This document shows, piece after piece, positions 1 to 5,816 of a stretch of 5,892 nucleotides of DNA. The first letter of the stretch is position 1. Each line of letters begins with the position of its first letter. The notes under the pieces were generated by a model. The model saw nothing but the letters and a program-made list of their open reading frames with translations. It was not told the origin of the DNA and did no database searches. Source of the DNA: Victivallaceae bacterium (GTDB lineage Bacteria > Verrucomicrobiota > Lentisphaeria > Victivallales > Victivallaceae); the NCBI GenBank assembly GCA_028717165.1, contig JAQUOK010000232.1:1-5892 (forward strand), written 5' to 3'. Both the position numbers and the translations under genes were made by a program.

Positions 1-57
1 GATATTCCCGGCAAGCAGTATCGGTAGTAAATCGTGATTCCAGTTCAGCTAATGTCA

Positions 58-84
58 TTGGATAGTCTTCCATTGCTATATAAT
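58..84 (+). promoter_or_regulatory. possible sigma70-like promoter upstream of the operon
   Basis: A perfect TATAAT lies at 79-84, in an AT-rich stretch that differs from the coding DNA downstream. The best -35 candidate is TTGGAT at 58-63, which matches the consensus poorly (3 of 6) at a short 15-base spacing. Transcription would begin near position 91, giving an almost leaderless message for an ATG at 96. This could drive the operon from its present, apparently truncated start, or be a chance AT-rich match. Confidence 0.25.
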
Positions 85-95
85 CTACATATTGT

Positions 96-1634
96 ATGTG
101 GTTGTGTCAAGTGCATACCCCAGTTAATATTATTATCGATGACATTGCCTATTTCGGGTCTCGCTGCAAATATCGTGAATACTCCATTGTCGGCCTGCTG
201 CCGCTTTCCGAGCTTTACGCGCGTCGCGACCAGCTGCTGTTGCTGCTGGCCATCGGCCATGTCATCCTCTTCAGTTTTATTTTCTGGGCAATTGCGGCTT
301 TGGTCGAGCACAAAGTGATCAAAGGCATCAAGCGTATCTGCGCTTCTCTGGATAAGATCACTGCCGGTGACCTGCATGCCAGAGTTGACGTCCACTCATC
401 CCCAGAATTCGTCCAGTTGTCCAACGGCATAAACAGCACGGTAAATGCCCTGAGAGAGGCTATTGACGAAGCCGGCAGACGCTACGAAAACGAATTGAAA
501 CTGGCCGCGGCAATCCAGTCATCCGCCTTGCCGCACGCCGATTCGCTCAAGCCGTATCCGGACGGGATTGAACTTTATGCCGCCATGACTGCCGCCCGGG
601 AAGTCGGAGGAGATTTCTATGACTTTTTCTGGATTGACGACAAACATTTTGCTTTTCTCATCGCCGATGTCTCGGAAAAAGGCATTCCCGCCGCGCTGTT
701 CATGATGTCGGCAAAAACCTGGATCAAGAGCCTGGCCAAATCGCGCCTTGAACCGGCCGCCGTCTTTACCGAAGCCAATCGTATGCTTTGTTTCGACAAT
801 GACACCGGGATGTTCGTCACGGTATTTTTCGGCATACTGGAACTGGATTCCGGCAAACTTACCTGCATTAACGCCGGACATAATCCTCCCTTGCTCAGAC
901 GGGCCGGCGGTAATTATGAATTTCTCCGTATCGAACCCGATTTCATTCTTGGGACGCTGCCGGAGGCCGAGTACCGGCAGACGGAGTTGACGCTCGCCGC
1001 CGGAGACCGTCTTTTCCTCTACACCGACGGGGTTACCGAAGCAATAAATGCTGCGGAAGAAGAATTCGGCAGTAAACGCCTGCTTGCCGCGCTGAAACAG
1101 TTCGGCTCCGACGTTCCCGGAAAACTGGCGAAACATATCCACGAACAGCTTGAAAAGTTCAGCGGCGGTTGTCCGCAGTATGACGATATAACCATGCTGA
1201 TCTTAGACTATTCCTGCGGCCCCCTTGTCCTGGACGCCAAAGTCGAAGAACTGCCGAAACTGCAGAACTATATTGAACAGGCGTGTGCGCGTTACGGTAT
1301 CGGCATGAACATTGAAGATCACTTTCAGGTTGCGGCGGAGGAAGTTTTTCTCAATATCGCCAATTACGCCTATGAAAATAAAAAGGGCACGGTGTCGATC
1401 CTTTTCAGCTATAACCCGGAAACCCGCTCCGTACAGCTTGTTTTTACCGATTCCGGAAAACCTTACGATCCGCAACTGGCCGACGCCCCTGACCTGAGCG
1501 AAAATGTCGAAGAACGCCGGCCCGGCGGCTTGGGCGTGTTTCTCATCAAAGAACTTATCGACACCATGGCTTACCAGCGTAAAGCAGACAAAAATATATT
1601 GATACTGACAAAAACAACGGGAGGACTAGAATGA
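96..1634 (+). CDS. HAMP-SpoIIE/PP2C serine phosphatase with C-terminal RsbW-like HATPase (sensor part truncated)
   Basis: Predicted inner-membrane signalling protein of 512 residues. Order seen: a short extracytoplasmic remnant (about 15-46), one hydrophobic segment (48-70), a HAMP linker (about 71-123), a PP2C/SpoIIE phosphatase domain (about 154-372) and an RsbW-type HATPase (about 376-508). Phosphatase metal-binding motifs are intact: REVGGDFYD (168-176), ADVSEKG (190-196), LYTDGVTEA (309-317) and QYDDIT (361-366). The ATPase shows an N-box-like AEEVFLNIANYAY (413-425), TDSGKPYDP (451-459) and a glycine-rich RPGGLG (475-480). Family knowledge: such proteins act on STAS-domain anti-sigma-factor antagonists, dephosphorylating through PP2C and phosphorylating through the ATPase. 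No STAS protein is encoded here. Only the last part of the usual sensor domain is present (compare IVGLLPLSELYA, 31-42), and stops at 63-65 and 81-83 block in-frame extension. The ATG at 96 has no clear ribosome-binding site, so the true 5' end is uncertain. It overlaps the next gene by 4 bases. Confidence 0.9.
   Translation: MWLCQVHTPVNIIIDDIAYFGSRCKYREYSIVGLLPLSELYARRDQLLLLLAIGHVILFSFIFWAIAALVEHKVIKGIKRICASLDKITAGDLHARVDVHSSPEFVQLSNGINSTVNALREAIDEAGRRYENELKLAAAIQSSALPHADSLKPYPDGIELYAAMTAAREVGGDFYDFFWIDDKHFAFLIADVSEKGIPAALFMMSAKTWIKSLAKSRLEPAAVFTEANRMLCFDNDTGMFVTVFFGILELDSGKLTCINAGHNPPLLRRAGGNYEFLRIEPDFILGTLPEAEYRQTELTLAAGDRLFLYTDGVTEAINAAEEEFGSKRLLAALKQFGSDVPGKLAKHIHEQLEKFSGGCPQYDDITMLILDYSCGPLVLDAKVEELPKLQNYIEQACARYGIGMNIEDHFQVAAEEVFLNIANYAYENKKGTVSILFSYNPETRSVQLVFTDSGKPYDPQLADAPDLSENVEERRPGGLGVFLIKELIDTMAYQRKADKNILILTKTTGGLE
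1619..1625 (+). promoter_or_regulatory. ribosome-binding site of the DUF2156 gene
   Basis: GGGAGGA ends five bases before the ATG at 1631, an ideal Shine-Dalgarno match and spacing. It lies inside the last codons of the phosphatase gene. Together with the ATGA start/stop overlap this fixes the start of the second gene and supports translational coupling. Confidence 0.8.
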
Positions 1635-3211
1635 CTAAAACTAAACAGATCAATGATCATCAGCTCCGCTTTCTCAAGCTTTACGGTTCTTTCCCCATAG
1701 CGTATTCGGCGGTATACGACAATTTGCTGACGGCTTTCGAATCACCGGAGGGGTTTATCTCCTACGTCGATAACGGAAATGAACGCATTGTGCTCGGCGA
1801 CCCGTTTTGCGCTCCCCAAGATTTACCGGGCATAGTTAAAAAATTTCTGGCGGATACGAAAAGGAAGAAGCTTTCCCCGATTGTCCTGCAATGCAGCCAC
1901 GATACCGCCCTGGCCTTTGTCAAACACGGCTATAACGCCAATCACATGGGAGTGGAAACCAATGTCGATCTGACCGCGTTCAAGCTTGAGGGCAAGAAAC
2001 GTGCCAGGGTGCGTCACTGGGTTACCGGGGCGCAGAGCGCCGGGGCTGCCGTGGTTGAGCTTTCCATGCAGGCGCCGGAAACCCTCGCTTTAATCGGTTC
2101 CATCTCCGAAGAATGGCTCAAAGGAAAACCCAATAAACATGAACTCAACCTGCTTACCCGGCCGCTGGTGCTTGATTACGAACCCGACACCCGGCTTTTC
2201 TGCGCCCGCGTTGAAGAACAGATTGTATCTTTTGTGCTTTTCGAACCGATGTATAAGGATGGTAAAATCGTGGGATATATGGCGGATTTTGTCCGCCGGC
2301 TCGACAATGCCCCCAAGGGTTCCTTTGACTTGATTTACTATGAGGCCGGCAAGATTTTCAAGACCGAGGGCGCGGCAACGCTTTCGTTCGGACTGTCTCC
2401 GCTTGCCGATATGGAAAACACCGAAAACATTCACAATCCGCTCATCTCCACCATTTTCAACGTTAACTATAACTACGGCAATGACATGTATGCCTACCAG
2501 GGGCTGGATGCTCATAAAAAGGCCTATTATGACGGGGAAACGGTTGCACGCGTTCCCAAATATCTGGTGATCGGCGGAGCCTTCCCGATAAATCATGTGC
2601 TCTATGTATTCAGATTTATCGGCGTTATCCCGCACCAGAGTTATCTGGCGTCGATGAAGCACTTCGCCGCCTGTATAATCAAAGGTTACTTTACCCAGCA
2701 GAAGGTATCGCAGCCTGCCGAAAAACAGAAAATTGCCGAAATTGCCGACGAAGTCGTCAAAGGCGTACCGTCGGGAAAAATCGCCGGAGACACCAAATCA
2801 AGCGTTTCCCTTGTCGGTAAGATCGCCTCCGTAATTACTAACGGATTCAGGGCGATTGCTCCCCAGATTGAACAGCAGACGCTGTTTTTCGCCGGGCATT
2901 TCGATGCGGATACGGAAAAGCTTTACGTAAAGGTTTCGAATATTGCCGACGGTGAAAAAGCGATTCATTTCGTCCACAATATCGTTTTTGTTCCTTACAA
3001 GAACGGTTATAACCTGATAATGACCGTTGAAGTCGATCCGGAAATGACTGTAGCCCAGACCTATCAGCTCGCGGAAAAGCTGAAGGAAAAGATCTGCAAA
3101 CGCATTCCGGAAATACTTTATGTGCGTATCGAATTTAAACCGGACGGATCATTTTTCAGTATGCTCGACTCCCAGACTATCGACAATGTCGCGGATGAGG
3201 ACATTACTTGA
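1631..3211 (+). CDS. MprF-like aminoacyl-lipid synthase domain protein (DUF2156) with extra C-terminal domain
   Basis: A 526-residue protein with no transmembrane segment. Residues about 8-350 match the C-terminal catalytic domain of MprF-type phosphatidylglycerol lysyltransferases, a double GNAT-like fold. Signature stretches are FISYVDNGNERIVLGDPFC (42-60), ISEEWLKGK (158-166), GYMADFVRR (215-223), a downstream SFDLIYYEA (231-239), LSFGLSPLADM (251-261) and YQGLDAHKKAYY (289-300). Known members move an aminoacyl group from tRNA to phosphatidylglycerol; the substrate here cannot be read from sequence. The multi-spanning N-terminal flippase domain of full MprF is absent. Residues about 430-506 form a separate domain whose pattern resembles the cytoplasmic dimerisation domain of cation-diffusion-facilitator transporters: VHNIVFVPYKNGY, then VEVDPEMTVAQTYQLAEKLK, then IPEILYVRIEFKPD. 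Histidines usually used there for metal binding are not obvious, so a dimerisation or sensing role is inferred. It is coupled to the upstream phosphatase (ATGA overlap) and lies 3 bases before the hydrolase. Confidence 0.85.
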   Translation: MTKTKQINDHQLRFLKLYGSFPIAYSAVYDNLLTAFESPEGFISYVDNGNERIVLGDPFCAPQDLPGIVKKFLADTKRKKLSPIVLQCSHDTALAFVKHGYNANHMGVETNVDLTAFKLEGKKRARVRHWVTGAQSAGAAVVELSMQAPETLALIGSISEEWLKGKPNKHELNLLTRPLVLDYEPDTRLFCARVEEQIVSFVLFEPMYKDGKIVGYMADFVRRLDNAPKGSFDLIYYEAGKIFKTEGAATLSFGLSPLADMENTENIHNPLISTIFNVNYNYGNDMYAYQGLDAHKKAYYDGETVARVPKYLVIGGAFPINHVLYVFRFIGVIPHQSYLASMKHFAACIIKGYFTQQKVSQPAEKQKIAEIADEVVKGVPSGKIAGDTKSSVSLVGKIASVITNGFRAIAPQIEQQTLFFAGHFDADTEKLYVKVSNIADGEKAIHFVHNIVFVPYKNGYNLIMTVEVDPEMTVAQTYQLAEKLKEKICKRIPEILYVRIEFKPDGSFFSMLDSQTIDNVADEDIT

Positions 3212-3214
3212 TTC

Positions 3215-4108
3215 ATGGATAATTTTCCGCCATTTACTGCGTCTACCCGCAAGGGACGGGTCGCTTATTCCCTGGAAGGCGATTCCGGGCCGCTGCTTGC
3301 CGGTTTTCACGGTTCACCCGGCTCGACGGCGCAGATATTGGCGATCATGGATAAAATGGGACTTGCTCCGCCGCGCTGCCGGCGTCTCGCCGTTGACCGT
3401 CCCGGCTATAACCGTACTCCGCTTGGGCCATGCCGGAAAATAACGGAACAGGCTGATCTGTTTGCCGCGCTTCTTGATGAACTCAATATTGAAGCGGTGG
3501 ATGTGATAGTTGCCTTTTCCGGCGGAGGAATTATGGCCCTTGAATTTGCCGCGCGCCATCCGCAGCGGGTAAAAAAACTGCTGTTGCTTTCGGCAGCAAC
3601 CAGGGCGCATCCGTTATACAGCCGTTCCCGGCTGGTAAAACTGATGTTCTCTGTTCCGGGTATGAATATTCTGGTTGGCATGTCCTATATATTTCCCGGC
3701 CTTGCGGTGAAAGGCCTCATTGCATTTATGAGCAGTTTCAGCTCTCGCCAGCGGCAACAGGAATATCGGGCAGTGTGCGCGTCTCAGGAAGACCGTAATT
3801 TTCTGCTGCAGATATTGCGCCTCAATTATCCCTTCGGGCGTCTCCATCCGGGCTTAATCAATGAAACCCATGAATTTCTTACTGTAAACGGCAATTATGC
3901 CGGGCTCAAACTGCCAATCCTTCAGGTTCATGGACGCTGTGATTCAGATGTTGATTTTACCCATGCCGAGGATTTGTGCAAATCTGTTGAATCGGCATCC
4001 CTGCTGGAGATGAAAACCGCATATCACCTGATAATGGCAGGTGAACGTTTCAATGAGGTCAAAGAAAAAATTCTTGACTTTTGCGGGATCCCTCCAGCCG
4101 AAAATTGA
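3215..4108 (+). CDS. alpha/beta hydrolase, cytosolic
   Basis: A 297-residue alpha/beta-hydrolase fold enzyme without a signal peptide. Visible elements in order: an oxyanion-loop HGSPGS (32-37); DRPGY (61-65); a nucleophile elbow AFSGGG (100-105) with Ser102; a hydrophobic lid region (about 137-172); HGRCDSDV (239-246) giving the likely acid Asp243; and YHLIMAGE (270-277) giving the catalytic His271. The elbow has Ala where most relatives have the first Gly of GxSxG, a tolerated variant. Substrate is unknown. It starts 3 bases after the DUF2156 stop, with a weak GAGG at 3197-3200 about 14 bases upstream, so translation probably relies on coupling. By analogy with aminoacyl-phosphatidylglycerol synthase/hydrolase pairs it may remove the group added by its neighbour. 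However, those known hydrolases are exported and this one looks cytosolic. It could equally be a general esterase or lipase. Confidence 0.87.
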   Translation: MDNFPPFTASTRKGRVAYSLEGDSGPLLAGFHGSPGSTAQILAIMDKMGLAPPRCRRLAVDRPGYNRTPLGPCRKITEQADLFAALLDELNIEAVDVIVAFSGGGIMALEFAARHPQRVKKLLLLSAATRAHPLYSRSRLVKLMFSVPGMNILVGMSYIFPGLAVKGLIAFMSSFSSRQRQQEYRAVCASQEDRNFLLQILRLNYPFGRLHPGLINETHEFLTVNGNYAGLKLPILQVHGRCDSDVDFTHAEDLCKSVESASLLEMKTAYHLIMAGERFNEVKEKILDFCGIPPAEN

Positions 4109-4173
4109 TGCACGGCTTGCTTACTGACGTTCTCAAGTTTTTTTCGACATTTTAGCCTCGGAGAGGAAACGCA

Positions 4174-4222
4174 AGGGCGAGACTCTGTCGAGCCGCATTC
4201 GGCTCGTGGGGACACTCGCCCT
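4174..4222. repeat. two-tier hairpin (intergenic palindrome)
   Basis: A perfect 8-bp outer stem (AGGGCGAG 4174-4181 with CTCGCCCT 4215-4222) encloses, across an internal loop, a perfect 7-bp inner stem (CGAGCCG 4189-4195 with CGGCTCG 4200-4206) closed by a CATT loop. A small hairpin, CCTC/GAGG, lies just before it at 4156-4166. There is no T-run after it, so it is not a typical terminator. The nested GC-rich form fits a dispersed palindromic (REP-like) repeat, which one window cannot prove. Confidence 0.6.
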
Positions 4223-4261
4223 CCAGGAAATGTGTAATGCGGCGGCATTCGAGCACAAATA

Positions 4262-4288
4262 AAAACCGGGCTCAAAGAACCCGGTTTT
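4262..4288. terminator. Rho-independent terminator, probably bidirectional
   Basis: Nine-bp perfect arms AAAACCGGG (4262-4270) and CCCGGTTTT (4280-4288) enclose a 9-base loop that can partly pair further. In the plus direction the stem ends in TTTT. In the minus direction it is followed by TTTTTATTT. It lies between the convergent hydrolase and MNT-HEPN genes and can serve both, although it is about 150 and 400 bases from their respective stops. Confidence 0.7.
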
Positions 4289-4289
4289 G

Positions 4290-4311
4290 AAAAAGCTCCC
4301 CATAGGGGAGC
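4290..4311 (-). terminator. second terminator-like hairpin, best read on the minus strand
   Basis: A perfect 7-bp GC-rich stem, GCTCCCC (4295-4301) with GGGGAGC (4305-4311), has a 3-base loop. On the minus strand it is followed at once by five T (4294-4290), the classic intrinsic-terminator form. On the plus strand no T-run follows. It stands in tandem with the hairpin at 4262-4288, so minus-strand transcripts meet two terminators in a row. Confidence 0.6.
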
Positions 4312-4347
4312 AGGAGACGTTAATGGAATCTCATGCAACGTTCCCTA

Positions 4348-4413
4348 CGCCCCTGGGGACAGGGGCGGCTACATCTGTTTTCTCAGCCACGGCTGTCCCT
4401 GGCCGTGCGGGAC
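4348..4413. repeat. cluster of GC-rich hairpins
   Basis: Successive inverted repeats are seen: CGCCCCT (4348-4354) with AGGGGCG (4361-4367), and CACGGC (4388-4393) with GCCGTG (4402-4407). An alternative pairing is GTCCC (4395-4399) with GGGAC (4409-4413). Open frames across it are short and biased by the palindromes and do not look like protein. Function is unknown; it may be a fragment of a dispersed intergenic repeat. Confidence 0.45.
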
Positions 4414-4536
4414 TAAAGGTTGGATGGCAGAAGATTTTGCAGAACAATTTATAGAAATCTATGATCCCGCCCAAAGGACGGGGTTTTGAGAATGAAATAA
4501 AAAAAAACTTGCACACGGCGTAAATTTGTTATTTTG

Positions 4537-4560
4537 ACGGGATTAACAGGATAAAGATTA
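4537..4560 (+). repeat. short degenerate tandem repeat, 9-base unit
   Basis: ACGGGATTA (4537-4545) is followed directly by ACAGGATAA (4546-4554), two differences in nine, and then by a partial AGATTA. It lies in an AT-rich intergenic stretch. It looks like the remnant of a microsatellite-like array; no function can be assigned. Confidence 0.45.
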
Positions 4561-4564
4561 TTGC

Positions 4565-4616
4565 TTTGAAAAAGTGGTTTTAAGCCCGCGAAGTAGCGCC
4601 GCGTTTCGATGAGACG
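4565..4616 (+). repeat. left copy of a diverged inverted repeat flanking the MNT-HEPN gene
   Basis: Three blocks occur in order: TTTGAAAAAGTGGTTTT (4565-4581), CGAAGTAGCG (4589-4598) and ATGAGACG (4609-4616). The same three blocks recur in the same order on the opposite strand at 5501-5423, with one mismatch in each of the first two and none in the third. The spacers differ in length, so the copies are old or have taken up insertions. Confidence 0.5.
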
Positions 4617-4698
4617 ATTAAGTTCTAAAAATTCTGCTTAAAAGCGGCGTTGCAAAACAGCGCTGTTAAAAAACATCCCACAACCTGCGGCTCACGTT

Positions 4699-5526
4699 TT
4701 ACAAACACGTCTCAAAGCTTTTAATTTTTTCTTTGCAGACTTTTTCGGCAGTTGCCTGAAGCAGTTTGACGCGTTCGGCGAGATATTCGAGTTCTTCCCT
4801 GGTAATTTCATACTCCATATTGTAACGGGCTTCAACATAGGCGCGTTTCAGTAAATCGAACAAATCTCTTTCCTTTTGCGTCTCTTTCGGAAATATATCC
4901 TTGAATTCATCGCTTAATGTCTGTGCCCTGACGCCCAGCTTTTCCAGGTCATGAAGTTTAGGCTTGTAGCCGGTAAAAGTCAAAGATACTGTGGTATAAA
5001 GACGCTCCGTCGCCTGATGAAGTAAAAACGCGGCTTCTTTGTATATTTTATTATCCAAAGCATATTTATAAAGACTGTAGAAATTTTCAGCACTTTCAAA
5101 CCAGTTGTCGAAATCCTTCTGCGCGTAATACTTGCGTTCCCTGATGCTTAGTTCTTTAATTTCCGGCAATGGAACGCGCCCGGACGAATAGAGCATAGTG
5201 CCCTCCTGGATTATATCAGCGAAAAAGTAGAAGCCCTTATTTACGGTTCTTTTGAATGCCCAGACGCTATGGAAGATTATACTCAAATCGGTACGCACTC
5301 CGAGACTTCGGGCTTTTTTAGCGATCTTTTCCTGGGGATAGTTATGTTCGTACTTGCGCGGATCCTTAATGACGATCAATATGTCGTAGTCGCTTTGGTA
5401 TTCATAAACAATACCGGAATGGCGTCTCATAACCCGGGAGGCGGGGAAAACGCCACTTCGGGGAGCCTGGGCAGAGCGAAAGGCAAAACCACTTTTTGAA
5501 AGAAGTGTTTTTTTGTTCCCCGGCAC
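4699..5526 (-). CDS. nucleotidyltransferase-HEPN (MNT-HEPN) fusion protein with replaced N-terminus
   Basis: A 275-residue frame from GTG 5526. From residue about 38 it matches the family in which a minimal nucleotidyltransferase is fused to a HEPN domain. SDYDILIVI (45-53) carries the second metal-binding D-x-D, and KGFYFFADIIQEGTMLY (97-113) is typical of the end of the MNT part. The HEPN domain covers about 128-265, with KEAAFLLHQATERLY (163-177) and LHDLEKLG (191-198). The usual GSxARG motif before the D-x-D is missing. Residues 1-33 are encoded by GC-rich palindromic DNA and look non-native. An ATG at 5430 is an alternative start; neither start has a ribosome-binding site. HEPN RNases use R-x4-6-H, and the corresponding stretch RAYVEARYNMEY (228-239) has no His. 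Relatives act in toxin-antitoxin or nucleotide-transfer systems. Loss of the GS motif should abolish nucleotidyl transfer, so this is probably a 5'-truncated remnant. Confidence 0.75.
   Translation of the reverse strand: MPGNKKTLLSKSGFAFRSAQAPRSGVFPASRVMRRHSGIVYEYQSDYDILIVIKDPRKYEHNYPQEKIAKKARSLGVRTDLSIIFHSVWAFKRTVNKGFYFFADIIQEGTMLYSSGRVPLPEIKELSIRERKYYAQKDFDNWFESAENFYSLYKYALDNKIYKEAAFLLHQATERLYTTVSLTFTGYKPKLHDLEKLGVRAQTLSDEFKDIFPKETQKERDLFDLLKRAYVEARYNMEYEITREELEYLAERVKLLQATAEKVCKEKIKSFETCL
5423..5501 (-). repeat. right copy of the inverted repeat, covering the broken 5' end of the MNT-HEPN frame
   Basis: Read on the minus strand: TTTCAAAAAGTGGTTTT (5501-5485), CGAAGTGGCG (5460-5451) and ATGAGACG (5430-5423), collinear with the plus-strand copy at 4565-4616. 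The native MNT-HEPN sequence appears to resume immediately after the last block. The extra DNA between blocks is GC-rich and partly self-complementary. Confidence 0.5.
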
Positions 5527-5691
5527 TTAGGAGCCGTTCAGAAATAACCTTTACATTTGCGCGGTTCTCGTGAATGCTTTTCGTGCCTTCGGCTCGTTAC
5601 ATACCTGAGGGTATGCTCCTTGCCGTCGGCCCAAAAATCAAATCACGATCTTTCCGGCAAGTTGTCAAGTTAATTTCTTTACAGCTCCTTA
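5527..5691. repeat. ~165-bp imperfect palindrome (fold-back element)
   Basis: The outer ends are inverted repeats: TTAGGAGCCGTTCAGAAA at 5527-5544 against the complement of 5691-5674, about 14 of 18 matching. Pairing continues inward with short gaps: TGCTTTTCGTGCC (from about 5576) matches the complement of about 5639-5626 in most positions. The centre is a perfect hairpin, CATACC (5600-5605), TGAG loop, GGTATG (5610-5615). The two halves are nearly equal in length (about 80 and 83 bases), so the whole can fold into one long stem. No open frame is credible. It resembles a non-autonomous MITE-like or REP-like element, or a structured RNA. Confidence 0.65.
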
Positions 5692-5774
5692 TGAGACTGT
5701 CGTCAATACCGCGTCAAACCGACGACCATCAAAAGTCGGCATACAAGGTTTTTCGTATAGCTCGCACGCTCAGC

Positions 5775-5811
5775 GTCCTGGAAAAATGCGCTGTGCTGAT
5801 TTTTCCAGGAC
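5775..5811. terminator. strong 13-bp inverted repeat, possible terminator of a minus-strand gene
   Basis: Perfect arms GTCCTGGAAAAAT (5775-5787) and ATTTTTCCAGGAC (5799-5811) enclose an 11-base loop. Weaker pairing extends outward (GCTCGCACGCTCAGC side with the complement of about 5812-5828), and AATACCGC (5705-5712) pairs with GCGGTATT (5826-5833). The hairpin begins 5 bases after a possible minus-strand stop codon at 5817-5819, which suits a terminator. However, no T-run follows the stem, so a repeat element is equally likely. Confidence 0.45.
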
Positions 5812-5816
5812 ATCGC

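Noticed and set aside
34..318. 94-residue plus-strand frame at the left edge
   Set aside because: It overlaps the phosphatase gene in another frame, and its residues show no family features; the frame used by the phosphatase carries the HAMP and PP2C motifs.
519..1142. 207-residue antisense frame
   Set aside because: It is a mirror of the phosphatase domain on the opposite strand, with no motif or ribosome-binding site.
2090..2662. 190-residue antisense frame
   Set aside because: It lies wholly opposite the DUF2156 catalytic domain. Its length is explained by codon bias of the sense gene and it has no recognisable motif.
4116..4144. CTTG/CAAG pair followed by seven T, just after the hydrolase stop
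   Set aside because: A 4-bp stem with a 14-base loop is too weak to call a terminator; the hairpin at 4262-4288 is a better candidate.
4024..4516. Two minus-strand frames (104 and 61 residues) in the intergenic region
   Set aside because: Both run through hairpins, terminators and the hydrolase 3' end. Their composition follows the palindromes and no family is recognisable.
4109..4698. CRISPR-like array
   Set aside because: The repeats here are palindromes and a 9-base tandem; there are no regularly spaced direct repeats of 20-40 bases.
5269..5499. 76-residue plus-strand frame
   Set aside because: It is antisense to the MNT-HEPN domain and its broken 5' part; no independent coding evidence.
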